NCBI GenBank assembly: GCA_029204225.1
Contig: MU833195.1
Location: 1 to 59,789, forward strand
From: Diphasiastrum complanatum
Taxonomy: Eukaryota > Streptophyta > Lycopodiopsida > Lycopodiales > Lycopodiaceae
Reading direction: 5' to 3'
Length of the DNA: 59,789 nucleotides
The notes under the pieces were generated by a model. The model made no database searches. It was not told the origin of the DNA and worked only from the letters and a program-made list of their open reading frames with translations. Both the position numbers and the translations under genes were made by a program. Shown here one piece after another: positions 1 to 15,776 of the stretch (its first letter is position 1; each line of letters starts with the position of its first letter).

Positions 1-19
1 CAAAAAATGGCGACCAAAA

Positions 20-797
20 GCATTAAAGAATATTTGAGCACAAAAGGGGCCTTCCAAGAAGATGCTTTTCATTTTTTTCCTCAAAAGTTTCTTACACATG
101 GACCAATCAAAACACTCAAATTTGAAATATAAGTAATGTAGCTCTTTCAAATTAAATCTTTTTTCTTTTAAAAAAAAATGTAATTCTACGTCGAGGGCAG
201 CCTGTAAATAAGCCATTTGAGTCTATAGTATTATGCATGCAAACTGTGTAACTTTGGAACGTCACTCTGATAGAGTCGATTAATAGTCTGATAATGAAGC
301 CCTGCAGACGAGAGCTTTCGAATGACACCCCAGCATGATCCAATGTTCGAGCTATGGTCAAAAAATACTTGTCAATCAAAGTTTTGGGCGTCAGTCAACA
401 GTCAATCACCTGATATTCGGTCTTGAGCGCGGTTTGACCATTTTCAAAAACTGATATCAGGTTGGCCGTTGACTTTGACTAACAACACTTTGACTGTGAA
501 TAACTATTATTTATCCGTAGTTCAAAACTGGATCATGTTGGGTGTCGTTGGAAAGCTCTCATCGAGGCTTTCTAATGGCCATTGTAATCGTCTTAATCCG
601 ATCTGTCAATCAAAATTTACAATTTTTTTTATAGCCAAAGACTATGTTATACACAGAATGGTTAACCATCGAATACTGTGTGGGCAGGACGACGGGTAGG
701 AAAAGATTTTATTTTTGTATTTGACCATTGCAAGAAATTTGTCATCCTACATGGCAATCGTTATCGGGCCCTTTTCAAAGCCAACTTTTCTCTAATG
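20..797. mobile_element. Foldback (inverted-repeat) element, copy 1
   Basis: The segment is homologous along its length to 48222-48984. It is internally self-complementary: roughly 190-370 pairs, with mismatches, with roughly 470-700. Both arms contain versions of 'gagctttc...acaccc', 'gatcca/tggatc' and 'gactgtgtgggcagga/ggcagcct'. Weak terminal inverted repeats are visible (start cattaaagaatatttgagc, end ccaacttttctctaatg). No open reading frame of note is present and no clear target-site duplication was seen. Small short-frame translations inside it are shadows. This architecture is typical of non-autonomous foldback DNA elements. Assignment to a superfamily is not possible from sequence alone. 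Confidence 0.7.
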
Positions 798-3221
798 TTA
801 CCGGTTCACATTCTCTCTCTACATAACCTCTCTCTAAAGTGAAATTTATTAAAGGGCCCATTTTGAGCCCATATTTCCCGTACTGTATTTGGAGGAATAA
901 TCTCATTGCAATGGTTGTGAACCTTCCATATGTGTAAGATTTGAGTTGACTTATTTGATCTTCAAATTTGCAAGATAACTTTATTTGATGAAATTTTTTA
1001 TGCAAATTGAAGGAAATGCATCAAGATATGGTATAGGTTAAACCATGAGATGTATAAGTCGTAAAATCGATTTTTGCTTTTTCATGAAGAAAAAAGAGGC
1101 ACTTCATAGAACATAATGTATGCACCTCCTTTTTTTTTTCTAGAATGTTTTACATGGACCTTTTGGGATGCGGAAGGTGCATGTAAAAAAATTAAATAAG
1201 CTTCTGGGTGGAAGGTGCATGTAAAAAAGACTTTATGGCAAAAAAAAGAATAAAACAAAAGTAAAAAAAATGTTTTTATCATGAGCACTGTGGAAGGTCA
1301 AGTCCTTGGCCATTTCGCCATGGAAAGGGCCTTCAGCCGAGGGTGGTACACCCCCCCAACGCACAGTCAAAATTTGGTATCCTACATTTTTTGGAATGAC
1401 TTAAGAAAAGCTACAATTTAAAAATTTGACATGGCTTTAAGGTTAAAAAGGATGTACATATCTAGTAGACTAGTAGTGTGTGACAAATTGTTCAATGCCA
1501 TATTGTCAAGTAGGTGTTAGTTGCTAAAAGTTGGTGGTTGATTCATAAACTTTTGGACTTTATGAGCATTCTCTCTCTCTCTCTCCATTCCATTTGTAGT
1601 TTATTTGAGTGAGAAATATTATAAGATTCTGTTGATTGAATTGCAGTATACCATCATAAATGGGGACTTCCAGCTCCTTATCTCCCTTAACCATATCACT
1701 CCCAAGGCATAATTACAAAGCATACACATGTTTTTGTAGCGGAAGTGCGTGTGTGGGTGACAAAGCTCAGGACCTACTCTAATGCCAATCAGAGATAGTA
1801 TCACAATCAGAAATAAACTTGCATCACACGAACAATGCTTGGAAGGATAGTGTATTTCAAAATTTCTTTTTATTAGATGGAGTTGACAAACTGACTTGCA
1901 GTATTATGTCACTCTACTTACACATCTATCTCTTCTAATTGTCTCTCTCTCACATCTGCATTCTATTTGATATATATTCCCCATGGTGGTATTATAAAAA
2001 AAGTTTAACTACTCATTACAAGAGAGGTTTATGCTAAACTCTAATGAACTACGTGTTAACTCTTGTAGTTGTGGTTTTAGTTGAGCGTGAGCTGTTAATT
2101 TTTCACAACTGCTAAGGTTCAAATTCGACATTGAATTTAAGTTTGTGGACTGTCGTTGAACATTGTTATTGTCAATCATTGTCGATGTCAAATGTGTCGA
2201 CAGTGGAGACTGTTGGAAAAGGGTACTTGAGTTCACCATTTCCAACAGTTTTGTATTTATTCAGAGCATCTTGCCAAGGAAAAAAGATTTTATTATTTTA
2301 CGCAGTGCTATGAAAGTTAACTTCATGACAGATTGGGGATTACAAATCACAATTGTGTGTCAAAGCTATCAGCGTACTATTGCTTTTGCTTGTAGCACTG
2401 CTCAGTGCTTTTATATTCAAAACCAGATATCTTGCATCTTGTTGTGCAGCCTATCATCTCATAATTTGCATTTGGGTTGATAGTGGACAGCTGGCACATT
2501 TTCATTGGCTCTGAACACAGACGTTCAGAGCCATAGTGTAACAACCTGTTAACTGAAAGGCATGCGCAGTTGAAGGGCCCAAGCAAATTATGCGGCGAGG
2601 TGCGTTGAAGGGTGCTTGCTACAGGTAGCAAGCCTGCCCCTCCTCACGCCCGCTACCTAGTCCATAAATCCAGGCGGAGATATGTTTACATACAGTTATT
2701 AGTTGTTTGAGACTAAAATAAATAACATATAATAGCTTCGTCCAAAATTTCAACAAGAAAATTGTCATATGTGGTGTAAATAATCTTATCAATCTCACGG
2801 AAGATTTATTAAGTTTACTTACGTGGGCAGCTGCATTGGCCATAGCCTCAGAAGACTGGGAGATGCAACGTTCTCCACTATTAGGCCCCATAGCTTGACT
2901 TAAGAACATTTTCAAGTTGTCCTTTTGAGTCTAGACAAGATCCAACAACCACTTTCGAAGCTTTCCGAGTATTGAAAAAAAAGGTAGTGCATGATAGATT
3001 TCTGCCAGCATGGGGATAATTTTAATAACATAATTTTTTAGTAAACTCTGTATGGTATGAAATTAACGGGCTTTTCCTCTTAAGCTTAAGGTAAGAGCAA
3101 TCATACGTGCTTCTAGACAAGGATTTGTATATTTGGCTTATCTAGCTGTCCACAAGAAATAAACTTTCTATACTCGCATGAAGTTAAGCTCTATAAATAG
3201 GGTGGTCTATATACATATTAG
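798..3221. other. Intergenic, no supported gene
   Basis: No family-like protein is visible on either strand. It holds homopolymer A/T runs, a short CT tract near 1570-1585, and a repeated 19-base word (ggaaggtgcatgtaaaaaa) near 1169 and 1209. The last 150 bases before the peroxidase stop codon probably include its 3' UTR, but no canonical polyadenylation signal is convincing on the minus strand. Confidence 0.5.
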
Positions 3222-4634
<1,413 letters not shown>

Positions 4635-4769
4635 TCACAGAATTGATCACGTGCAGTGTGCTAATCTCGATCAATTGTCAGAAGAATTCGATCATAAGAC
4701 GCAACCTCACCACCGAAGTAATTTCTGAAACACACTGAAATGCTGCAGTCAGAAGCAAGTTACTGCTCG

Positions 4770-4792
4770 CTGTCCATTGGATATATACTATC
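4770..4792 (-). promoter_or_regulatory. Candidate TATA/CCAAT of the peroxidase gene
   Basis: Read on the minus strand, a TATATAT run (4779-4787) lies about 200 bases upstream of the ATG, next to a CCAAT word. Position and strand suit a core promoter, but TATA words are common in AT-rich DNA, so this is only a candidate. Confidence 0.3.
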
Positions 4793-4899
4793 GGCATTTA
4801 TGAATTGTAATTGATATTCCCATTGCGTCCGCACACAATCAGAGAGTCGTAGTCAAGAGCAAAATGTGCCGAGGACTGGGGATGTGGGTGTTGGTCTCA

Positions 4900-6399
<1,500 letters not shown>

Positions 6400-6499
6400 C
6401 TGAGTCTCCATCTCATATTCTCTATTTTGGAACATTGTGATTAAAGCTTTGGTTCTGCAGTTTTAGACTCCACGTTTTTTTTTTTGCAGATTTTGACTA

Positions 6500-7824
6500 A
6501 AGCATAGGAGGAGTTGAATTCACGAGCGACTGTGAAAAGGTATACAAGAGTCCGAATGGCCATTGGAATGGGCGGATCTACTAGACTCACTATAGCGGCG
6601 CCTATTCTGAAGGCTATTCCGATGGCAGATAGATCTAAGTCTTGCATCAAATCTCAATTAGTTTTGTAGATCCAAGCTTTTTGTATTCCAATTTTTTCAG
6701 TAGATCTATGAATGTTTGTTGTACTTTGTGTAGATTTAACTTTTGTTTGAACAGATTTGCTTCTTTTAGATTTGTTTTGCATAATTTAGATTGGTTAACA
6801 AGAATATTATTTGTAGTTGTTCAAATAAAAACTAAATTTTTTCTATTTTGTGAGTTTGTTTGCTGTTTTTTTGGACGATCACCATTCCAATAGTTGAGCT
6901 GTAAATTTTGTAATAGAACCAGGTACATACATGGTCGGATTGCACGTCGGAATAGGCAGCCATGTTGAAAACATTACACCAACATCTATTCCGACGACCT
7001 CTTAAATGTTTGTTGACTTTGGTAGATCTATAAATTTCTTGATAGATCTGTTTAGCTGAAGTTTTTTATTAGTAGATTTATCTTGAATGTTTGGTGTAGA
7101 AATTACACAAGGAATTAGTTACCTTGTTTCAATTGTACAATGTGCCTCTATTAAGTGTTTTAGCTCTATCTACACATTACAATTGGAGATTGACCACCTC
7201 CAATTATGATGAGTAGATCCAATCTTCCTTTGATTGAAAAATTTGGGAGGGGTCAAAATGGTCATTGGAATGGGCAGATTTGTTGGAAATAGCATATCAA
7301 CGACTATTTTGAGGATCCGAGGACCTGTACTTGTATTTTTTTGGCATTTCTCATGTACTTGCCAGATCTGTGAATTTTTTTAAAGATATGTTTAGCTCAG
7401 ATTATTTTTTAAGCATATTTCTCAAAAATTAGTTACCTTGTTTGAATTGTGTTATGTCTTTTGTCAATCTGTCTCTGAATATACTTGTAGTATTAAAACT
7501 CTTTTAAGTGTTTTAGCTCTTGTAAAATTATACTCATCACAGTTGGAGGTTAACCACCTCCAATTATGATGAGTAGATCTAGTCTTCCCCTTGATTGAAC
7601 AATCTGGGAGGTGTCAGAATGGGTGCATCTGTTAGAAACAATATACCAGCAGAAATTTTGACGACTGTTCCAACCCCTCCCAGCTTCAAATTCTTGCCTC
7701 ATTGTGTCTGAACTTGCTAGATTTGTGGTGTTTTAAGATCACCTACTTAGTTCATGTCCTTTTTTTAAGCAGATCTCAAAATCAAAGTGTTGATGCAACA
7801 TAAAATAAAATTAAAATGCACAAA
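6500..7824. repeat. Diverged local tandem repeat, period about 350-360 bp
   Basis: The clearest pair is offset by exactly 360 bases: ccacctccaattatgatgag at 7195 and 7555, flanked by matching 'agtgttttagctct' upstream and 'gggaggggtcaaaatgg'/'gggaggtgtcagaatgg' downstream. Older copies of 'cattggaatgggcrgat' and 'gatctgtttagct' occur near 6555, 6890, 7030 and 7265, and a degenerate piece near 8870-8950. No coding potential is seen. Confidence 0.7.
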
Positions 7825-10800
7825 ATAAAGATAAATTATTGTGGAAAGAGTTAAAAAACCAATAAGTTGTAAAGTTGTAACAATGAGTGAATACTTATTG
7901 ACATTGGATTTAAGTAGAATATAAATGGGTTGACAATACCACATGCCATGGGTTGACAGCTCGAATGTTTTTGCTAAAAATATTGTACAACACATGCATA
8001 TATATATCATTCTAGTTCTATGACCAAAAATTCCAGACAAAGGCATATTCAATATAAACTTTTTGGCTAAAGAATACCACAAATGCTTTACTGCATACTT
8101 TGCTAGTTGTTAGGACATCGAGTGATTGATACATATAACTAGTAGATGAAATGGTAAACCCATAGATACTCCAATTACTAGGAATGCTGGATACTAATTC
8201 CTATAAATGGCTTGGAGTATGATGAATTGCAAGACCTAGCTATGGAGTATCTTAGCTGCAATACTAGATCAACCAAGAAAGCTTAGGAAACTTAGCTATG
8301 GCAAACATCAAATACAAGTAGAATTGCATAAGGACCTCACAACATAAAAAATTAGAAGAGAAAATGAATTGGTCCTCCAAGTCCTTAGAGAGGCACGCAC
8401 CTGAAGTACATGCGGAAAGTCTAGGTATCAACCATGTGAGTGAACTACTTGGCCAAGTGGGCCACTTTGCACTGATTTATTGGAGTTACAATTAGGGGGT
8501 CCCACATATTTAGTTCATAACATGCCCTATGCCATGAGTATTGTAAAACTTACAACAAAATTAGTGCTTAGGCAAAGGGGTAAAATAGGCATTACTGTTC
8601 AACACATAGATCCCGATCTAGGTGGATGGACTGTGAATCAATCATTCAGTCCAAAATCTCCACTAGTATTAAATTGAAATACTTCGAGAATTCTCTTTAA
8701 ATACATAGGAATCTAAATTTTTTGTATCTAGGAAAAAGGGGGTAGGGTCAAGTTCAAGGATTGTGAATAAGAGGTTAGGGTTTAGGGACTTGGGGTTTCA
8801 CTTTGCTTAGGTCCTTTTTTTTTGCAAATTTCATTTAACAATGTTGTCTTTATAATGTTTTGCTATAGAGATTCCATAAAGAAGTTACCTTCTTTGATTT
8901 GTGGTTTGTCTTTGGACAATTTGTCCCTCGACATTCTCACTTTTATCAACTTATAATTTTTGCACTCTGCGCAGAGATCTGATGAGCAAATTTGGACTAA
9001 ACAAGTGATAACTAACATGTGTTGCTATGAAATAGTATGGATTAGCTATTCGGTTGGCTTGTTGGATTTTGTCCAAGAATGACATGTTCTCAATACATAA
9101 ATACTAGATTTTTTTTTTTTAAGACACTACTAGAAAAATCTGCCTAGTGCGTATTTTGATAGATGGTATTGACAAAATTTCTTACTCTTTTTGTCAAAAA
9201 CTAATAATCTGCATTCGCTCTTGTATGTCCATAGTTTACTATGTGATGCAAAGAGATGCCAATTTGACTTTAATAATTACCCATAGGGAGAGGACATGCA
9301 CATGACATGCAGCTTGAAACTTCAAAGAAGACCATTGAAAAAACAATAAAGTTGGTTGAAAATGTAGTCAATGCAAAGAGAAATACAAGTTCAAGAAAGG
9401 TTCAAATCATTACAGCCAAGGACTTAATAATGAATATGATGCTTAAAACCAAACTGAAATCAAAAGAGACTTTTGGAGATGTGGAGCTCATAGATTTCTT
9501 AGAGGAATTGGTCTTGTTAGTGAAAAATCAAAGGTGAGGACCGCACTTGTACATTTTTTTTTGGTTCCACAAGAATATTTTGTTTCTATTGCAACATGTT
9601 GTGTCTTTTGAGCTTGTAGGTACACTTTCATATATGAGCTTTGGACTTGTATGACAGGCTATGCATGATGGCTAAATTTTATCATGGCAACAAATTTATG
9701 AGCTAGTGTGGGCCTAGAGAACATTGCTATGTTTTTAGTATGTCCACAAAAGGGCCTGCTATAGTTGTAGACTTAATCAACCGGATGATAAGAACAAATT
9801 ATGGAGAACTCAAGAATGCTTGGGTATAATTGATCACACAAGGTAGTTTCCATGTGTACGATCCTAGGTAGAATAAGTAGCAACATGCATTGCCCTCCAT
9901 TTTGGATCTCTTCTAGATTGTAAAGTTATTGCTAATGTTCGTTCTTTGTTTTTGGCCACAATATCAAGAGTATTGAATACAACACACCAAAGTATTGCAT
10001 AAATGCCAATGCATCAACAATTTACTAGTTTGGAAGGGGACAAGGAGACAATACATTGAAAAAGAATGTCATCCATAGTTATATATGTGAATCACAATGG
10101 CAGTCATAGGCCAAAGTACAACTACAAGATTGTGGAATGTAGAGAGAGGGGACATCACTGAAAGATAGATTTTCCTATAGGAGCATCAGGCTGAAGATCA
10201 ACAAATGCAATGAACAAACCTAATGAAGCCTATGTTATGTTAATGATGAGGCTATTTTTTAATGACAAATATAGAACATGTTTTGGATAATTATAAAACT
10301 TGGCATTGACAATCATGTCAAACGTTTGGCTTGAATACCAGATAACAATAAGTGTGGCCAATTGATAACCAATTCATTCACTTGCAAAAGGTTGCTACTC
10401 CACAAGAGGCCATCCTGAAAGACATATCACATCATGTGAAGTTTGCACTTGTGAAAGGATCTCACCTCATCGAATTCGAAGATTATAATTCGAAACAAAG
10501 CTAATTCATCAAGGAAGAACCTCCTAAGTGCGAGATTCTCAAGCTAGAGGTAAGAAGGGCAATGTGGGATCAACTTCGATAGTTTGAGAAGAATGCAAGC
10601 AATCAAGCTCGCATAAAGAAAGCTTTATCCATGAATGCAAAAACTATGCTAGAACAAGTTGGGAAAAAAGGAGAACATAAAGTGTTTGAATAAGACTTGA
10701 CACGTTGTAACAACAATGGGTGAAAAAATAGATTCAAATTCATGTTTGATATGATCCACATGTTCATGGTCACTCACTCTTCAAAGGTGATTCAATTCTA

Positions 10801-13190
10801 TATTTTCAAGTAGAATCAATTATTTGTTAAGATCAAACATTATTGTTGACAAGGGATCTATGAGGTTCTTGAAATATTTAAAAATATTGTGCATGCAAAT
10901 CAACAAACTTCGATAAAAACCAATTTTTCATCAATATGGTAAAGTGAAAACATTTTTTCTACCACAAATAATCCAAGACCTCTAGATCCACTATTGGGGA
11001 TATTTATTTGAGTTTTTGAATCAAATATACACTCTTCACATAAGGAGTTCTTGCAAGAAACATTCATCTCAAAGAAAAACATTGATCACATTTTGCATTA
11101 TGTTCAACCACCATAATTTTTTCAAAGGACCTTTGATTGGGGGTGTAATGCCACAATCATAGCTTATTACAGTTTGAAATGTTTTATAAGAACTCTCTGG
11201 TTTAGCTCTAAAGTTTCTTTCAATATACACTTTATACTACCTTGTACAAACTTCATGGTTAATGCACATTCTATACACTATTGACTATTAAGATGCTTTT
11301 CATGTGTTCTATGACTCTTAATTGATCTTCCATATATCTCATGGTAACATCACCATTGAGCCGAGGTTATAGTCAAACATTTTTTCTAGGATTTTCCCAT
11401 GACCAATCTGAAGACAATTGTCCAAAGTTCTTTTTGCATATACTCTTCCACGTGGGATTGCCCCTCTTGAGATTTTTCCCATCCCCATCACTTTGCAAAC
11501 CAAATCAAGTCACTTTCTTGTGTTAATTACCTAAGTCATTAATTCATTATTTAGTTCCTATGCATGACTTGTAGAAATTTGGTGGGCCTTCAACGGATAC
11601 AACTTCACCTTTCTGGTTCAGAGGTTGCACCAAAATCATGAAGCCTTTTGCCCCTACCATGAGCCATGTTCTGGGATCCTGTCCCCGGATGCCTAGCCGC
11701 CCACAAATCCAAGTGATCCCCCTTACCCACAAAGGGGCTAGTACCAGGGGACATTTACCACTTATATCCACTTTGAATGACTTGCTTTTCTCATTTATAA
11801 ACTACCACTTTGATGGATTTCTTTACCTATTGCTTGGTAAAACTTTTTAATTTCTTTATGATAATAATTTCTTCTCTAGCTTTGTATCACGTTTGCAACT
11901 TTTTTACTCTCTTTATACTATCTTTTTAACTTTCTTTATGCTTTCCTTTTTCACTTTGTTCTACCTTTGCAACCTCTTTACTCTCTTTATGCTTTCTTTT
12001 CTCACTTTGTTCTACATTTGCATATGCATGTGCACATGCATACATGCACTATTAGTAAGAAGTAAAGGGTTCCTTGAGGTGTGCCCTTGTATCAATTTCA
12101 AAAAATTAGCCCTTATGGCTTGTGGTTTTAAAAATGTTGAAGGGCTTCCATAAAAATGTTCATAAACTTTCATAGAACATACCATGTGGTCCTAACTTGG
12201 GTGGTGGTGATGGTTGTTGTTGTGGTTGGGGCCACATAAAGAGACAAGTCATATGTGATCTCACATTTTTAGAGAAAGAATGTAACTCAGTCATAGGCAG
12301 TGCCCATTGGGAGAAAGAGGAGAGAGAAAGAATAGACACACAACTCATATGTGCTCTTCACTCGTTTACAAATTACTTAAAGCTAGTTTTAGCAAGGCAT
12401 AATTGAGACCTCAAAGCTTTCCTCTAAATGCAAAGATATTTCTGGTAAGATGCTGTACGGGTAATACTCATTCTTTACATAAAAGGATCTGGGAGTGTAA
12501 TAGAGCAATTGTGCTACTTGTTTCTGAGAAGACCAAGCCACTCCAAAAATGATCGATCCAGGTCTGCCGCGTGTGGAAAGCAAGTCTGTTCAGGTTTTTT
12601 AAAGCTAACTGATTTCTAGCTGGAATCCATCAATTGACATGGCTGTAAAGTCTTCTGATGAAGAATCGTCGAAGAGACTGGAAAGTGCTTGATATTCAGA
12701 CTAGCTGCAATTGGTTATTCTGGTCGATCATTTTGCAGCTCATATTACGACAAGGATAGTGCTCCCTTTTTATGTAGTATTTGAGCAGAAAGCCCAATAA
12801 AATAATACAAGCCCAATGACTGAGACATCTGAGATCAATATCGTGTGGCAATTATGAATTATGATAGCGTTGGATGCATGAGATCAAGCGGTCTTGCAAA
12901 GTAGCACAATGACTGAGACATCTGAGATCAATAGCGTTGGATGCATGAGATCAAGCGAATCGTAAAATGAGCGGACAATGTTGACATCTAGCTACTGCGA
13001 TCGCATGTCAACAATATACCGAGTTAGATGTGCTCATACCTGCACGCACTAATTCGGAAAGTCAGCACTATCTAGTTGTATAGTTTTGAATGGAATCTAA
13101 TATTGACGAGAACGTCACCGGCAGTCACTTCAAATCTGTAGCTTCTAGAAAAACCCATAAAGTTGGTCAAGTACTTGCAATTTAAGCCAA
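7825..13190. other. Long intergenic stretch with only weak coding traces
   Basis: No gene is supported. A 76-codon frame at 9307-9537 (plus, lysine-rich, no domain recognised) and a stop-interrupted plus-strand stretch near 9640-9870 could be old exon or transposon remnants. A 51-base local repeat (ctttatgcttycttttcact...) occurs at 11934 and 11985. A partial duplication (gactgagacatctgagatca at 12817 and 12911) lies near 12.8-12.96 kb. Confidence 0.4.
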
Positions 13191-13199
13191 CCTGCGGCA

Positions 13200-13930
13200 G
13201 TGTTCGGAAACCTCTTCATCAGTGTTAAGGGAAACCTCTTTGCCTTTTCCCTTTCCCTCCAATATCCTGCAATTTTTTTGAAGTTTTTGGTTTTTTAAAT
13301 ATTTTGTCTTCCATATCCTGCATCCCATATTTTTTGTCGGCAGAATACTACATATTTACATTCATAAATTATTTTATCAACTCAAAAAACCTATGTAATC
13401 CAAGTTTTGTAACGATCTCCTTACTCTACTATACACAAATTTCTTACATATAAAAATGACAAACATAATATTTCATGGATTTCAAAAAGTTATCGGTTTT
13501 TTGAAAGTCAACTTCCTCTAAGTTTTCTATGAAATCTGTTTTCTACGAAAGATGCCGATTCCATTCTCAAGAGGTGCCAGCTTTCCCGAACAATGCCTCT
13601 TTATTTTCTTTAAGCCGTTAGTTTTTTAAAATTCTTGCATCAAGCTTCTTCTACATCATGCTCCTAAATCTCAAAATGCTAGCCAACATAGTACTAGAAA
13701 TTCACATTAATAACCTTGTTAACTCAATAAACCTATATAACCTAAGCTTTATGAGGATCTACCTACTTCACTACACACAAACTCCATATGAAAATGACAA
13801 ACCAAAAATATTTTAAGAAATTTTTGGTAGTAAAACAAGATTGCGGATTCTTAAAAGTCAACTTCCGTAAGTTTTTAACATGGAATATGTTTTTGGAGAA
13901 AGATGTGAGTTCCATTCCTTTACTTGGCAA
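13200..13930. repeat. Diverged tandem duplication, offset about 342 bp
   Basis: Two halves align: 'acctatgtaatccaagtttt' near 13390 with 'acctatataacctaagcttt' near 13732. The preceding 'ttatcaactcaa/ttgttaactcaa' and following 'tgaaagtcaacttcc/ttaaaagtcaacttcc' also match. No coding content; an old local duplication. Confidence 0.65.
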
Positions 13931-14273
13931 GCGTGTGAACACTCGGCCTCGCCATCTTTGGGTGAAGTCTACTTCTCCTTTGCAAAAAACATAAAATATA
14001 CCTTGCATCTCCAATAAGACCATAATGGCAATTATGTTATACCATGCCAAAAAGGAAGTAATAAACCTACATTGTCTTTTTTGTATTATCAACCCTTGGC
14101 TGACATACAACCTAACCTTAGTAGGCAAGCCCAACTTAGACACCTTAATTGCATAATGGAAAGTTTACAGATACAATGTTTGTTTACTATAAATTGCAAA
14201 CCATTAATGCTACAAATTAAAGTGGCACCATGACTCAGCCCATTATGTAGTGTTCAACCCCATGCTCACAAAA

Positions 14274-14721
14274 TCCATAAAATCACCAAATCAATCAGCT
14301 TCAAAATGAGGAGTACAATGATACTAGTAGATCCAAGAGCTACCACTATGCTTAACTATGATTGGACCATACTTTGTCACCTCTTGATCCTATTGGACCA
14401 TTGATCCATGCACCTCTTAATTCTATTGGACTATATTTAAGCACACCTCAATTTCCTATTGGACCTCACAAGGTTCCACCTCTAAATCCTATTGGACCTC
14501 TTGGAATTCATCAAACAAAAGCTTTACACTTGTCTACACTCTAATTGGCACGTGTTTAGCCTCTTACTCTATTTTGGCTCAATAGTGGCATTACAAGTGG
14601 AAATGCATAATTTGCCATCTATGCCAAATTTATTCCTATCAACATCCTACACCTAGATGCTTGATGTAAAAAACATAAGACCCCTGTATCTAACATAGAT
14701 AATCTTTTTCAATTCTTCACA
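14274..14721 (-). repeat. 3' LTR of copia 1 (outer end truncated)
   Basis: It is nearly identical to the inner parts of 19396-19970 and 37947-38682. On the plus strand it ends ttcaattcttcaca at 14721. The outer part beginning tgttgaattcacacg in the other copies is missing. A small open frame inside (14362-14544) recurs in all LTR copies and is LTR sequence, not a gene. Confidence 0.9.
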
Positions 14722-14735
14722 CTTCTCCTAAAAAA
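14722..14735 (-). other. Polypurine tract of copia 1
   Basis: Reading TTTTTTAGGAGAAG on the minus strand immediately before the 3' LTR, this is the expected position for the plus-strand primer of reverse transcription. Confidence 0.75.
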
Positions 14736-14739
14736 TTAT

Positions 14740-15747
14740 CTATGAAGATTTGAGCATTGATCTTGTTATAACTCCAAGATTAGATCTATGCTTGATGAAA
14801 GCACTTTTGCTCAAAGGCTTGGTGAGTAGATCGGCAATACAAGAGGACGAGTTGACATGCTCCAAATAGATTTCTCCTCCAATAAGCTTTTCTCTCACAA
14901 AATGGTGTGCCACTTCTATGTGCTTGCTTCTTGCATGAAATATGAGATTATTGGCAAGAGCTTGGGCCGAGATGTTATCACACTTGATCATTGGTAGATC
15001 ATCCTCCTTGATGCACTTTAGCTCCATTAATAACCTCTTCCAAAGCACTTCTTTGGTAGTTGTAGTGAGTGCTTTGTACTCGGCCTCACATGAAGAGAGA
15101 GATATAGTATCTTGTTTTTTGGAAAGCCAAGATATTAGATTGCCTCCAAGAAAGATAGTGTATGCACTAATAGACTTTTGATCCATCTTGTCACTTGCAA
15201 AGTCCGAATCCGAGTAGCCAATAATGGATAGACCTTTACTTTTATAGAGTAGACCATAATCACAAGATGAAGCTACATATCTTAGAATCCTCTTGGCCAC
15301 CTTCCAATGATGGATCTTGGGATCTTGCATAAATTGACTCAATTTGTGCACACAAAAACTTAGATCGGACCTAGTAATGGTAAGCCAATTCAAGGAGCCT
15401 ACAAGACTCCTAAAAAGTGTGATGTCCTCAAAGGATCTTTCATCACCTTTATTAGGATCTTTTACAAATTGCTCCATTGGAGTATCTATGCTCTTAGAAT
15501 TTTCCATATGGAATTTTTTTAACATAGAGTGAGCATATCTAGATTGGCATATAAAGACATGATTTTCATAAAAATCAATTTCTAGGCCTAGGATGTAATG
15601 CATCTCTCCTAGATCTTGCATTTTAAACTCACATCCAAGTGCTAGCTTGGTTTCATCAACTAGCTTGATACAACTTCCACAAAGAATAATGTCATCAACA
15701 TAAATTAGAAGAATGACAATATTGCTATCAATAAACTTTAGATACAT
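14740..15747 (-). pseudogene. Copia 1 reverse transcriptase C-part and RNase H
   Basis: It begins in the reverse transcriptase palm with the catalytic YVDDIIL motif and continues through the connection domain (MHYILGLEI) into Ty1-type RNase H (GYSDSDFASD, SLSSCEAEYKAL, HARSKHIE). It ends with the usual copia tail (LLTKPLSKSAFIKHRSNLGV). It lies one frame away from the upstream pol segment; the shift falls in the A9 run at 15787-15795, so either a homopolymer mutation or an assembly error separates them. About 335 residues. Confidence 0.93.
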
Positions 15748-15776
15748 GGAAGGATCATAGTCACTAAGAGTAAATC

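Noticed and set aside
9307-9537. 76-codon lysine-rich open frame
   Set aside because: No recognisable family and no supporting exons.
11547-11850. Opposed open frames around 11.6-11.8 kb
   Set aside because: No domain on either strand.
12389-12583. Minus frame with WSSQKQ, faintly like copia RNase H
   Set aside because: The following EAEY motif is absent and the match is too short to support.
14362-14544. 60-codon frame repeated at 14362, 19611 and 38323
   Set aside because: It is LTR sequence; repetition reflects LTR copies, not a gene family.
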